The notes under the pieces were generated by a model. It was not told the DNA's origin, did not search any database, and was given only the letters and a program-made list of their open reading frames with translations. Made by a program: the position numbers and the translations under genes. Source: Epiperipatus broadwayi (lineage: Eukaryota > Onychophora > Udeonychophora > Euonychophora > Peripatidae). Taken from it: DNA of 64,000 nt. This document shows, in pieces, positions 11,654 through 22,690 of the stretch. Numbering within the stretch: position 1 is the first letter of the stretch; each line of letters starts with the position of its first letter. The stretch is from contig JAQFVV010006231.1 in assembly GCA_028023455.1 (NCBI GenBank), forward strand, positions 2,439,478-2,503,477. The letters are read 5' to 3'.

Positions 11654-12698
11654 ATTTTCGTTTTCCTATTTATGCTTAGAGCATTAATAATATTATGTTG
11701 TCAATAGCTTAATTTGTTATTTTTTAAATCTAAAAGCTATTGCAAAAGAACAATTTTAGTACAATGTATATATTCACTTAATATTTTTAGAAAATATGTA
11801 AGAAAAACATATTGTAATGGTCAGCTGAGGATCCACAGAAATGGTCAATATCAGTTACTAGCTAAATTTACAATCTAGAATTTCAATCTCTATTTGTAAT
11901 TGTAAAATTTCATTCATTACTCAGAAAAATAAATCTCCATTGGATGTTGATTTTTACCATAAAGATGCATAGGAAATTTAAGTTTACTAGTGAAGATATC
12001 CAACCACAAACTCCTATAATCCTCAATCCCTAGCAGTAATTTTAAATATGTCCCTTAGATCTGCAAGAACTTTGAAGCTTCACTGAATATTTGTTGACTA
12101 TTGTTTAAGACTGTGTCATTGATATAATGATTAATAAATAAACTTTACGCTAAAATAAACAAATAAATACTTATTACAAACTCATTAGTTCTATATTACA
12201 ATATTTAATATAACTATTGTTGCAGTTATATTTTACAAGTAACTTTTGTAATTTGAAATTCATGAAATCTATAAGACAAAATCATGTATCAGTGAGGCAT
12301 ATATTTTTATCTTTTCCTGCATGCTGTCATGGACATATATTAATAATCTATCTAGAATATATTTAGCCTTATTTATATGAAACTAAAATAATTATTTCAT
12401 GAAGTAAATTCAAATTGTTAAATCTAGTATATATATAATTGTTTATTAAAACAGAAAGATAGAAAATAAAGTTTATTTTAAAATTTAAATTAATACACTG
12501 TACAGAAAGTCTGTAAATTTAAAATGACTTTTATAAGATTACCTAGGATTCTAGAAGAAGACCACTTCAGTGTTTATTAGGTATCCACAGCAGCATTTAA
12601 TTACAGTTTAAATCCTTTTTTTAAATTTTATATATGTTTTATTTTCTAGCTTTTATATGAAGTTCATGCTTTAAATTTGCAATGCAGGATCCTATAGT
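11654..12698. other. AT-rich DNA without recognisable genes
   Basis: Nothing recognisable on either strand; low-complexity AT-rich sequence. Confidence 0.55.
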
Positions 12699-12858
12699 AT
12701 GGTAATCTGGACCAACTGATTGATGATTGCTGGTTTAGCATGAAATACGTATATTGATGATTATTTATCTTTTCAACATATGTGTGTTCAAGTGTATCAG
12801 TGTTATGAGATAGTATGGAGAGTGGTGGGTCATGTCAAAGTCTGTGCTCATACCCTGT
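12699..12858 (+). repeat. Hammerhead repeat family F1, single partial copy
   Basis: About 160 bp matching the F1 monomer, from just 5' of the ribozyme through the block ending AAAGTCTGTGCTCATA. It starts essentially at the outer strand of ribozyme stem I; the upstream two thirds of the monomer are absent. Full F1 monomers of about 460 bp are found at 36826-37535. Confidence 0.75.
12703..12766 (+). ncRNA. Hammerhead ribozyme relic (F1)
   Basis: Order of parts: outer stem I TAATC, bulge TGG, inner stem I ACCAA, core, stem II arms TGCT/AGCA, GAAA, palindromic stem III ATACGTAT, cleavage-site A, then TTGAT and GATTAT closing stem I. The core CTGATGA is spoiled by a 5-nt duplication (CTGATTGATGA) and stem I has one mismatch, so this copy is probably inactive. 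Confidence 0.6.
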
Positions 12859-12886
12859 CTATTAATTAAGTTTAATTATTTTTGTC

Positions 12887-12975
12887 ACAATCAGCTTTTT
12901 TACAAATTTGAAAGGTTGATTTTGTTATAATCAGTTTTCCACAAATTTAAAGGGTTGATTTGTTTATAATCACTT
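12887..12975 (+). repeat. Short tandem repeat, period about 40 bp
   Basis: Just over two copies of a unit containing AATCAG, a T-run, ACAAATTTGAAAGGTTGATT and TTATAATCA. It begins just downstream of the F1 copy. No coding potential. Confidence 0.6.
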
Positions 12976-13540
12976 TTTTTTTAATCAGTGGTAGTTATTA
13001 ATGATTGATTTGCTTTTAGTTGATTAGATGTTCCCAAATACAGCTCTCTGATTGAAGTCGTTTCTGAGTATACAGGGAGGAATTACAAAGGGCAAACTAG
13101 AAATTCTTAAGGAAGTTTTCTTTTGTCATATAGGAGTCCAATAATAACTATGATATTGAAAATCAGCACAAAAAATAAGACAATTTGATCTTGTTACTAG
13201 CTATTTATATTAAAATTATTATCTAATGAAATGTTACTATCTTAAGTTCTAAGAAAAGTCATTGTAAAAAAAAAAAATCCCATATGAGATTATAATTATA
13301 ATATCAGGTGGTCTTCAACTTTCATACATTCTACTTTCATATATTTGCAATTTCATAGGAGGCAATAGAAAAAGACACACCATGTCACAGAACTTTTTAT
13401 CAAGAAAAGAAAAAGAAGAGGGTACTTACATATTAGCCCGGGCACCTAGATTGATTAGAGATAATTCCAGATAATAAAATTTGTTATATATATATATCAC
13501 ATGAATGCAATAAATATATATATATATTTAAAAATTATAT

Positions 13541-13943
13541 TTACTATCAGATTTTTTAAAATACATATAATGTTGTCTAACAATTAATTTATTAAAAAAT
13601 AAATAAATAAATTGACATTTAATTGCTTATGACACTTTTGTCTTTCAATTATTGTTAGGAAACAAAAAATTCTTTTTTTCAAACATTAAAACTTAACCCC
13701 TTCCTGCCACCTTTTTTCATTTTCCTAGAAAAAGTTGTAAGCAAAAATATCTTTTTAAATTTATAGAAAATGAGAATAGGTGCAGGGAGAGGGTTAAATT
13801 TTAAGGTTTAAAAAAAAAAAGTTGTTTTTTTTCTAGCTACAATTGAAAGACAAAAGTATCATAAGCAATTAACTGTCAATTTATTCTTTATTAGTGAATT
13901 AATTATTGGACAGGATTATACATTTTTTAAAAATCTGGTAATA
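13541..13943. repeat. Large fold-back element, about 200-bp arms
   Basis: The left arm runs from ACTATCAGATTTTTTAAAA through TGTCTAACAATTAATTTATT and ATTGCTTATGACACTTTTGT. The right arm is its imperfect reverse complement, ending TTTTTAAAAATCTGGTAAT. The centre lies near 13740 in a GAAAATGAGAATAGG-like stretch. It carries no ORF, so it is probably a MITE-like element. It abuts the F1 copy at 13944-14312. Confidence 0.75.
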
Positions 13944-14312
13944 TATAGGATATATGAGCACAGACTTTGACTTTCACATGACTAACCACTATCCACTCTA
14001 TCTCATATGACTGATACACTTGAAACACATATATTTCGAAAAGATAAATAATCACCAATATATGTATTTCATGCTAAACCAGCAATCATCAGTTGGTCCA
14101 GATTATCATCTCTACACATATATGCAATAAGTGCTCAGATATATATTAAGATAGCCAATCGTCATACTTTAATGGACAGGCTTCAATGCACTTCACACTC
14201 CAACTCTTCGCCCATCCATCCAATTGAAAATCTTATAGATGGAATGCTCAAAGACAATCCTGGGGCTGAGATTCTCATCACACCCATGTTGACCTAAAGT
14301 CAATCTGACCCC
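13944..14312 (-). repeat. Hammerhead repeat family F1, single copy
   Basis: A minus-oriented F1 monomer. On the plus strand it begins with GAGCACAGACTTT-like sequence, passes the reverse complement of the ribozyme, then ATGCAATAAGTGCTCAG, a CTTTAATGGACAGGCTTCAA block and GACCTAAAGTCAATCTGACC. Compared with the tandem copies at 36826-37535 it lacks the last 90 or so bases. Confidence 0.8.
14048..14107 (-). ncRNA. Hammerhead ribozyme (F1)
   Basis: Minus strand: outer stem I ATAATC, bulge TGG, inner stem I ACCAA, intact core CTGATGA (14086-14092), stem II TTGCT/AGCAT with loop GGTTT, GAAA (14067-14070), stem III ATACATAT (3 bp around a 2-nt loop), cleavage-site A, then TTGGT and GATTAT pairing back to stem I. 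All conserved core residues are present; only the first stem II pair (T/T) is mismatched. The layout matches the minimal type I hammerheads known from Penelope-like elements and retrozymes. Confidence 0.75.
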
Positions 14313-14671
14313 TAATCTGATAGTAAGTGTAATTTTTTAAAATATATATATAATTACATTAATGTGATATATATATAATGAAATTTATTGTCTGAAATTA
14401 TCCATAATCAACCTTGATTTCTGGACTAATCTGTACGTACCAAGAAAAGTGCAATTCAACTATCTTGAAAAATTTATAGCGAAAATACCAGATACTAATC
14501 AATGAAGTGTTATTTGTGTATATGCTAATACACATTAAAAAATAAATATTTTTAAAATATTTTTTAATTTTTTTTTATATTGCTCTACTTTCATACATTT
14601 CAACTTTCAATTAAAAATAATCAATTTAAAGCAAAATTGAAATAGACAACTCACTATAAATAAGCATATTA

Positions 14672-15159
14672 TTTGATACATCAGTCCATCGCAAAATACT
14701 GTGACTTCTCCTTATATGGAGTCAGGAATCTCTCAGCCACTATACCCAGAGAAACCTGTTACCCACTTTACCTTCTCTTTTCATTCCTTGCTCCATCCTA
14801 TGTCTATAACATAATCTTTGTCTACTCCATGGCCTTTATATCTAAATCCACATTATCTTTTCCCAAACCCAGCATAAAAACCCACTTTCTATATAATCAC
14901 ATTGTTTTTATTTATTCGTCCATATCTTTATTATTTGTACCCTTTCTGTTTTCAGGTATTTACATTCAAATAACAGATGCCTAATGTTTTTATGCTTTCC
15001 TAACACAACTTGCAGATTAAATCACTCACATTTTTCCATTTACATGTATAATCTCCTGTTGCTAAAGATCCCATTCAAGCCTTAAACAGTAAACTACTTT
15101 CCTTGCTATTATCATATATTAACTCACACCCAATATTCTGTTTACTTATATATATATAT
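14672..15159 (-). mobile_element. LINE-B copy 1, 3' part (separated by insert Z1)
   Basis: Reverse complement of the 3' segment of the LINE at 42118-43430: shared blocks include the AACAGGTTT...GGGCATAGTGGCTGAGAGA end, the CATGGAGTAG and CCAAACCCAGCATAAAAACC stretches, and the segment before CAATATTCTGTTTAC. In the plus-strand copy this segment follows the (TA)n at 42918 directly. Here it stops at the (TA)n at 15150-15159 and the rest of the element resumes at 18599, so insert Z1 splits one LINE. The region includes a decayed Cys/His motif. An open frame at 14673-14984 plus is antisense and not a gene. Confidence 0.75.
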
Positions 15160-16624
15160 TGTAACCGTTCGATTGTTGTCCCAACTCCGTAACGTAAGTG
15201 CACTGAGAATCGTGACCTCGATCACTGATCAATTCCCGCTACACATTGTCAGCTATTAAGAGCTGTATCCAAAAGCATATTATGCTATTTATTTTATGCA
15301 CCAAGGACCACAACCAACATCTGGAGCAACTTACCACAGACCAAACTAATGATCTAACATAAACTTTTATGATTTAATTTGATCGCAGCCAGGGTGTACC
15401 ACGATGACCTATCATAGTAGTATGATAAAATACAGTAAACAAATTATAAGTGCAATGTTATTATGTTACAAACCTTAATTTGCGATTTTATTGTATGAGA
15501 CCCGATGGCGACCATGTACAAGATGGTATAATTTGTGGGAATACATAAGATTATGAAATTTTAAACCATCTATATGATTTTTAATACGAATACTAGTCCA
15601 GGTAAAGCTTTGCAATAAATAAACATAAATACTTGGGTTCTTTTTTATAGTTTACTATATCACTGAGACTCTTTTTATACTGACAAATGACAATTTAAAA
15701 TGTTAAGTAAATATATTCAATCTTATCATTCTTTGGTAAATCTGTTTACAGGTTTAATAATCAATTTGTATTATATACTAGATCAACTACGCAAAGCCAA
15801 AATGATGGAAAAGGTAAATGGGATTTTATTGTACCCCCCCCCCCACATCATAAACTACCAAAGACTAAAAGCATCCAAATGTTTTTTCAAAGTATTACTA
15901 AACTCTTATATCATGTTGACGACAGTATGTACTTCAATGTATGCTCTATCCAAGGTTTATGATTTCTGATTTAAGAATGACACATAGCAACGGCACAGTA
16001 AGTTTAATTATAAATCAACGTTTATTTACAAATTTATGAATTATAAGTAATTAATTCTAATGTTATAATTAAAGACATAAATCAACAAATAAAATAAATA
16101 AATTATAATTCCATCGACTTTCTTCAATAACATATCATAGGTACGGTTTCAAAAACCTAATCATACCTTATTTCAATTTGATATAATGAATCTTGAGCAA
16201 ATTATACTAAATTCCACATCAACTCATGAAATATTTAACGTCATTTCCAGATTCAATAAATCCACACCGTAAACTTATAATAATATAAGTTTAATAATAT
16301 TATATCTGTAGGATTTAGCTATAATGTAATCATTAAATAAAGTGAAAATTTAAACTTACACTCCGGTAAATAATAATCAACTGACAGTTAATTATTATGA
16401 AGTAACTTGAATAGAATGTCCTGCTACAATTTGACGATCTAACTTATGAATTATGCTTACAAATGGAAGAAGATGATTTAGCAGATCAACTAAAATACTT
16501 TGCCCAACTTATATCTATGAAGTAAAACATATTCCTGTGGATGTGTTCATCTATACATAGGAATTAAATAATACTAAACGCTTTGTGGATTGATACACCA
16601 TCATAAAGTAATATGTATAATTAC

Positions 16625-16720
16625 ACAATTCCGCGGATTAACCACCAGCGCTGGAATGAGTGTAAAATACAAAATGGCAATTAAATAATCTGCGGATTAA
16701 CCACCGGCACAGATTAATGC
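16625..16720 (+). repeat. Direct repeat inside Z1, period about 58 bp
   Basis: Two copies of a CGGATTAACCACC(A/G)GC core in a GC-richer patch, with a weaker third version (GTGGATTGATACACCAT) just upstream. Confidence 0.55.
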
Positions 16721-17162
16721 CTTTCAACATTATAAAACAACCTTACTATTTACTTCACATTAAAGTGCAAAATCATCCTCCTCAGTTACTCTGATCATTC
16801 GGAAAACACTAACACTTTAGCAAATGTGGGTTCTTGCATAATAAAATGTTACACTAATCAGGACAACTAATGTACTAACTTATCTTGCTTAAAATAAAAC
16901 ATGTGTAATGCAATATAAGTAATATTAGTATAGGAATATAAATCTGGAAAGACTCACAAAACACCTCATGAAAAATTGATACATCTCATAAATTCATTTA
17001 GTACTTTTCAAGCCCTTTTCGCAAGCGCTATTCTCTTGAATAAATATTTTATTCAACCCCTATTAATTTAAACTTAATAAAATATAACTTATGAACTTCA
17101 CATGCAAGTTCATATAACGATAAAATTAAAGTAATGAATTATTCATCAAATACATAAAATCT

Positions 17163-17285
17163 AACAGGTGTGTGTGTGATATAAATTAAATGTATAGCAT
17201 TTTATAGTTCAATACATGAATTTTAGCAGGTGTGTGTGTCACAAATTAGATTGTAGAGCATTTTATAACTATAAATATGATCTGT
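17163..17285 (+). repeat. Direct repeat inside Z1, period about 63 bp
   Basis: Two copies of a unit starting CAGGTGTGTGTGTG/C, followed by AAATTA, GTA(T/G)AGCATTTTATA and ATGA/ATATGA. No coding potential. Confidence 0.6.
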
Positions 17286-18598
17286 GAAATCCATGTACGA
17301 TGTGTCGAACCATAAATGTACGAAGTAATAGCTACAATTATAATTGAATTCCATACATGTAATTTTTATCCATTTGTGTTAGTTATGATAATCACTATCA
17401 GATTAACGATTTTACGTGGCTCCATAAACAAGAAACAATTTCAAAAACATGACACGCAGAACTTAAATGAAAATGTTTTTCATAAGTTATTAATTTCTAC
17501 ATTTCTCTATTAAAATGTTCCAAGTTTCTCACATCCATGCTAAATATTTATTTATCCACGCTTAAATCTAGGAATAACATTTATAGCAATTTATTTAATC
17601 ATTCCACACTGACGATAAAATTAGAAAATAGCTTTGATCAATTATTGAAGACTGTTTATTATCCAAATGACAAACAAATTAATTAGCAAATATATTACTG
17701 GCATTATAAAGTTAAATATCAATCAATACTATATTTTTATTAGAATTTGAAACGGAAATATTAAACTATGTTGATAACTTTAACATTTTACTTTAATTTA
17801 AACTTCTTCTTTTTTAAAAAACAAATTTTCATATTTATAAAACTTTTGTAATTAAAATACTTATTTAATTTTTCCAAATTGTAGAACAATAAACATTTTA
17901 AAACATACCAAATTCTTGCAATTAATTCTTTTAAACTGGGAAGCTCTGACATTTTAAATGTAATATTGGGAAATTATTACCGGTGATTTGATCCACTTGG
18001 CCAGCCGACTTGAACAGACTTTTAAATTTAGCAATTCATCTTCTAATTAAATACCACGATATTATTTTTACGTTTATAGCAAATTTGTGGTAATCAGTTT
18101 GCTTGTTAACTATTTTAAAATAAGCTTATCAAATTTACACCATTTGCCTTCTTACCATTTTCTTTTCTTGCTTCTCCCTCCAAAAGCAAAACTAACAGAT
18201 GATCTCCTCTTAAATTCGCGCTCTTTTCTTTTTTTACATTGACGCCTACGTAATTACTGTATTTATTTTTAATAATTTATTTTAATTGAACAAATGGTTT
18301 TTTTTTTTTTTTAATTCAATAGAAATAATTTTTAAGATCACTTTAAACAAATAAAAATAAAATATTATATTTTAATACTATTTTACCAAGTTTAATGTGT
18401 TGTCAAAATTTTTAAAAAGTTAAACATTCTGATATGAAGTAGGAGATGGAACGAAGCAAATTTAAATTTATTAAAATAATATAAGAGAGTAATCTGTTCA
18501 AAGTGCAAACCAAGCCAATCAAATCACCAAAGAAGACAGAGAAATTTTTTAATAAGTTACATCAATGATTATATTTTATGCTAAAATATATGGTTACA

Positions 18599-20045
18599 AT
18601 ATATATATATATATATTTAAACTCTTTTTACTTTCCATACTAGTTTTTCATCTCTCTATTTTTTATTAATGCATCTATTCTTCTATCCACTCTTTGCCAC
18701 TATAACACTCAACAATTCTAACACAATCATCCCATCTTTTGAATAAATATACTGACATAATTTTTTTATCCAAATCTTCTGCATACCATACTACCTTTCT
18801 CACCCATCTTGTTGCTTGTCCTTTACTCAGAACCCAATTAAATTCTATTTTGGTTATTTTCTTATTATCCATAAACTGCAATCTACTGAAAATTTTTATT
18901 TTGCTTTTGCATCTCTCATATAAAAATTTGACTATACCATTTCTCCTTGAATTGCCTCTTTATCTAATGCATGTCTTCATATCTCTCTTTGTACTTTCTC
19001 TAAGTAGTCTAACACCCTTTTACTAACACATAGTGCATCATAACCTTATGTTAACCCTGCTACTGCCACTCCCTTCCATACAATTTTAGCTACATCATAT
19101 TTATTAAATGAAAACAATTTCTTTATCAGTCCCTTTCTTTTCTTTGCTTTATTTATCAATTTTTTCTCCCTTTCATCCAAGCAATTTATCTGATTACTTA
19201 AGATGATTCCCAAATAGTTATAACTATTCACCACACTTAATTTTATATCCTTTAATAAAAAAAATTTGTTTCACTTATCCCAGTATTAATCATCATTACT
19301 TTTGATTTTCTTCACTAAATTTAATCCCCATCTCTTTACCCACCCTTGTGCATGTCCTCAGCATAACTTCTATATCTTCCCTTCTTTCTATGCACAAGGA
19401 AACATCATCCACAAATAAAAGATTCAATAATGTATATATTCCCTTGCCACCTATTAATGGTATCTCTACCCCTCTTTCTACTTTTTATTGTTCTCTCTCC
19501 ATTTGTCTAAAATACACCAAAAACCAAATAGGTGACATAGAGCATTCTTTCCCTTAGTCCCACCCCATTTTAATTTTAACTGATTCTATATTCCCTAATT
19601 GATATGTGTAGTAATTATTTTTATATAATCTCTTAGTAATATTCACTAAAGCTTCATCCCTTCCTAAATTTACTAAACTTATTCATAATCTATTTCTATT
19701 TACTCTATCATATGCCTTTTCTATATCTACAAACCCATATATAACTGTATCCATAATTCTACTCATCTTTATAAGTTGTGTAACTACAAGTAAACTATTT
19801 TATATGCCTATCCAATTAAAACCTCCTTGCATTTCTCCCACTATATTGTTTTTCCATCCATTTTGCAACCCTTCCAGCCAACATATATGTAAACACTTTA
19901 CATAATACTGACATTACCGCTATCGGTCTATAATTGCTTAGCTTTCTTTGATCCTTACCTTTTCCTTCAAATAGTAGCCTTACTCTTGTATTATTTCAAC
20001 TATTCAGAAAATCTCTTTTTCTGTGCCATCTTATTAAAACATGTA
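18599..20045 (-). mobile_element. LINE-B copy 1, reverse-transcriptase part (minus strand)
   Basis: A decayed non-LTR retrotransposon on the minus strand. In 5'-to-3' order the translation shows NYRPIAVMSVLCKVF (RT motif 1), GFVDIEKAYDRVNR (motif A with catalytic Asp), a decayed motif B region (SMSPIWFLVYF), LLFVDDVSL (catalytic FVDD box), GIKFSEE, then SYNYLGIILSNQ. It has many stops and frameshifts. It ends at (TA)n next to insert Z1; its 3' continuation is at 14672-15159. A second copy at 42118-43430 shares the YNYLGI(I/V)LSNQ block and the downstream sequence. The clade is uncertain (CR1/Jockey/RTE-like palm). Confidence 0.8.
18675..19234 (-). pseudogene. LINE-B thumb/connection region, broken
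   Basis: Two fragments of the same LINE protein in different frames. The first (19046-19234) reads NYLGIILSNQINC and continues through the KKRKGLIKKLF region. The second (18675-18881) reads RWVRKVVWYAEDLDKK and ends ECYSGKEWIEE. The same text recurs in degenerate form in the plus-strand copy near 42300-42870, which shows that both are parts of one mobile-element protein and not host genes. Confidence 0.7.
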
Positions 20046-20222
20046 TGTGACCAAATATCCTACAGCAACTCCCCCAATGGACATTATTTACATTACATTA
20101 CAATAAATATAATAATTAAAATACATACATTAAATATAATTAGTAAAATACATATATGTATATAAAAATGATTAGACATTACAATCCTTTTATTTCCACC
20201 ATATATATATATATATATATAT
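20046..20222 (-). mobile_element. PLE 3' tail fragment, distal part (split by Z2)
   Basis: Reverse complement of the tail of the PLE copy at 28786-29800: it shares GGGGGAGTTGCTGTAGG, AATAATGT(C)CATTGGGGG-like words and TACATATATGTATTTTACTA in the same order, then reaches the (AT)n tract. In the intact tail (29570-29590) the tract continues as TTTGTAAATATAT; here that sequence is found only after insert Z2, at 24033-24066. Confidence 0.75.
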
Positions 20223-20364
20223 TGTAATGCTATAGGGAAATATGGGTCATAGATGGAGTAATGATCACCTGTACAAGAACATCACCTACCCTAAATTGGT
20301 TAGCTATTGAATCTGAGGAATTGTATTTTTATTCTCAAGTTAAAAAAAATGTATAAAGACCAAA

Positions 20365-20560
20365 CTAAATAAAAGGTAGTGCATGGACTTTGAAGAATAT
20401 CCTTTAAGTGCCAACCCAGGAATCATTATCATCATCATCTGGATGCACATACCCTAAATATAACCCCCCTATCCCATATAGCTGTTATGTACAAATATAG
20501 CTTAGGAAGTAAGAACTCTATAATTTATTACTGTGAGCAAGAGGGAAATAAATAAATAAA
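20365..20560 (+). repeat. X-family dispersed repeat
   Basis: Matches 63060-63250 in order: (G)TAGTGCATGG(A/G)CTTTGAAGAAT, CCAACCCAGGA/AAACCAGGA, a C-rich middle, AACTCTATAA, TTACTGTGA(G/T)CAAGAG. Similarity is moderate with indels. No ORF; the nature is unknown. Confidence 0.6.
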
Positions 20561-21129
20561 TTAGCTTATTATAAATAATCTTAATCAATTCATGGGTTTT
20601 CCCTACTAAAAATAATTAGTTTTAATGGGATCATCAAGAAAAAAACTAAATCTTATAATATAAGCTGTGATGATATAAAGTCACACACACTGCACTTCAT
20701 GAAACAGGAATTGAATAGAATAAAGTAATTAAGACTAGAAAGAATATTTTTAAAAAAAACAATTACACCTGGGTCTCTTTTTATATGATAGATGTTTCAC
20801 AGAAAACCCACATAAAAAAAATGGCACAAAAATAGACTTCACTTACCTTGAAAAATTTGGGATACATTCTATAATTTTCAAAAATCGCATAAAATCAAAG
20901 CAGCAAGGTAAAATTATTTTAAAATTCACATACAAAAAAAAATAAGGAAAAAAGTATGACTAATAAAAATATCAAATATTTGAAAAAAATTGATACCAGA
21001 TAAAGTTTTTTTACTTTTTTTATTAACTATTTATTTTTATTCCAAACAATATGTTTTTGTGTGTAATTTATTTTACACTTTTTCATACATATTTTAATCA
21101 TTATCACTATTTGACAATATGCAGATTCA

Positions 21130-21510
21130 TTTGTGAATTGGTAAGAAATCAGATTCCTCACAAGAGGAAACACAAACAGCAGAATTAGCACCAACTTCAG
21201 TCTCATGCTGTGTTAATGATTTTCTAGTGACAATGTAATCAGTGATAAAACTTTGAGATGATGATTTTACTAATTGTTTATGAAGATCACAATATCCTGA
21301 CATATAACTATTTAGCTGTCATTGGAATTTAAGAGCTCGTTCGTAATTCATGTCATTAACAAGAAAATGATTTTCCAATTGATTAGAAAGCTGAAGACTT
21401 TCTTGAATCATTTTTGCTGTGAAACAAACAGGTTCCATTTCTGTTTCTTTTTTTTTTAAATCTTCTATGGTATCCAAATTTATTGCCAAACTTTTTTTCA
21501 ACAGGCATTT
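21130..21510 (-). pseudogene. Helix-rich protein fragment inside Z2, possibly transposase C-terminus
   Basis: The minus strand encodes a charged, helix-forming stretch (21319-21501) containing LKKKETEMEPVCFTAKMIQ and NDMNYERALKFQ. After one stop it continues as QLNSYMSGYCDLHKQLVK and TDYIVTRKSL. The spacing of hydrophobic residues and the ER(A/S)LKFQ-type motif recall C-terminal regions of pogo/Tigger-like or related transposases, but I cannot assign it with confidence. No DDE catalytic motif is visible nearby. It lies between the X repeat and the Y cluster. Confidence 0.3.
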
Positions 21511-21784
21511 AAAGTAAAGTAAAATTTAATATGTGTATATAAAATAGGGTAATCCTGATTTTAAGTGAAATATGAACTTCTTTATCACATAAAAGAAAAC
21601 CTCATAAAAAGATATTAAGAAGAAACATGAGTTGCATAACTTCAAAGTCACATTTAAAAAATCCATATAAAAAGAGATGGGTGTATTTAATATCTAATTA
21701 ATAACAACAAAAAATGGCCTGATAGTAGATAATTCCAAATACCATTTCATCAAAAATAATACATTTTTACACAATTACATTATA

Positions 21785-22690
21785 AGTAATATATATTAAG
21801 GCTGTAACATTAAGATTATGTGCCTAGATACAACATTAGGGACCTCTACAAATCTTAACACAAGATTAATGATATTAAAAAACAAAAGCAGCCACTCTTA
21901 TTTTCGATCTACTTACTAATTATATAAGTGGATCTAAGCATTTTGATTTGAGAGCATGAAGTTATTAACTATTTTACTGATTAAGTCCACAATTTCTATT
22001 CAAGCTAATGTACAGAAAATCTTTTAATTTACAGTGAGTCAGTCTGAAGCTCTTATAGTTCAAAATCTTTTAAGACAATTTAAAGACGTAATTAATAATT
22101 TGTTAAGCACATACTCATTACCTAAGTAATATACATTAAGGCTACAACCATATGACAGTAGGGACCTCTGCAAATCTTACACAAGATTAGTGACTTTAAA
22201 AGACAAGACCATCCACTCTTATCTTCAACTTACTTTTTAATTATATAGATGAATCTAGAGCATTTTGATTTGAGAATGTGAAGCTATTAACTATTTCACT
22301 GATTAAGTCCATAATGTCTTAAAAGATCTTCACACTGACTCACTGTCAATCAAAAGATTTCACATATGTTAGCTTGTATAGAAATTATGGAATTAATCAA
22401 TGAAGTAGTTAATAGCTTCACACTCAAATCAAAATGCTTTAGATTCACCTATATAATTACTTCACCCTCAAATCAAAATGCTTTAGATTCACCTATATAA
22501 TTAAAAAGTAGGTTGAAGATAGGAATGGCCATTCCTCTCTTTTAAAGTCACTAATCTTATACTAAGATTTTTAGAGATCCCTATTGTCATATCTAGGCAC
22601 TTGGTCTTAAGGTTATAACTTTAATATATATTAGTTTAGTAATGAGTATGCACTCAACAAATTATTAATTACAACTTTAACCAACTAATT
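21785..22690. repeat. Y-family cluster: two direct copies and one inverted copy
   Basis: Copies at about 21785-22110 (plus), 22115-22340 (plus) and 22343-22690 (minus). The unit contains ATATATTAAGGCT, GGGACCTCTACAAATCTTA, AGATTAGTGACTTTAAAA, ATAGATGAATCTA and CATTTTGATTTGAGA. The inverted copy carries an internal 44-bp tandem duplication starting at 22417 and 22461. The arrangement resembles a tandem plus fold-back of a non-autonomous element. Related fragments lie at 4150-4275, 48791-48908 and 53310-53350. Confidence 0.75.

Larger units (their letters stand above)
15160..18598. mobile_element. Z1: 3.4 kb non-coding insert in an (AT)n tract
   Basis: Begins TGTAACCGTTCG and ends ATGGTTACA, flanked by (TA)n on both sides, and interrupts a LINE whose intact order is known from 42118-43430. 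The ends form a 7-bp inverted repeat (TGTAACC/GGTTACA) and also satisfy the TG...CA rule of LTRs. No recognisable protein is encoded; the longest open frame (15700-15969 plus) has no family similarity. Internal features are a C12 run near 15835-15846 and two short direct repeats (below). Other inserts with the same ends lie at 20223-24032 and 57412-62413. It might be a giant non-autonomous DNA transposon or a large LTR-type derivative; the family is unknown to me. Confidence 0.7.

Noticed and set aside
14673-14984. A 103-residue plus-strand frame that looks like a small membrane protein
   Set aside because: It is antisense to the 3' part of LINE-B; hydrophobicity results from T-rich sequence.
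15835-15846. C12 run as a G-quadruplex candidate
   Set aside because: A single homopolymer without further G/C tracts nearby.
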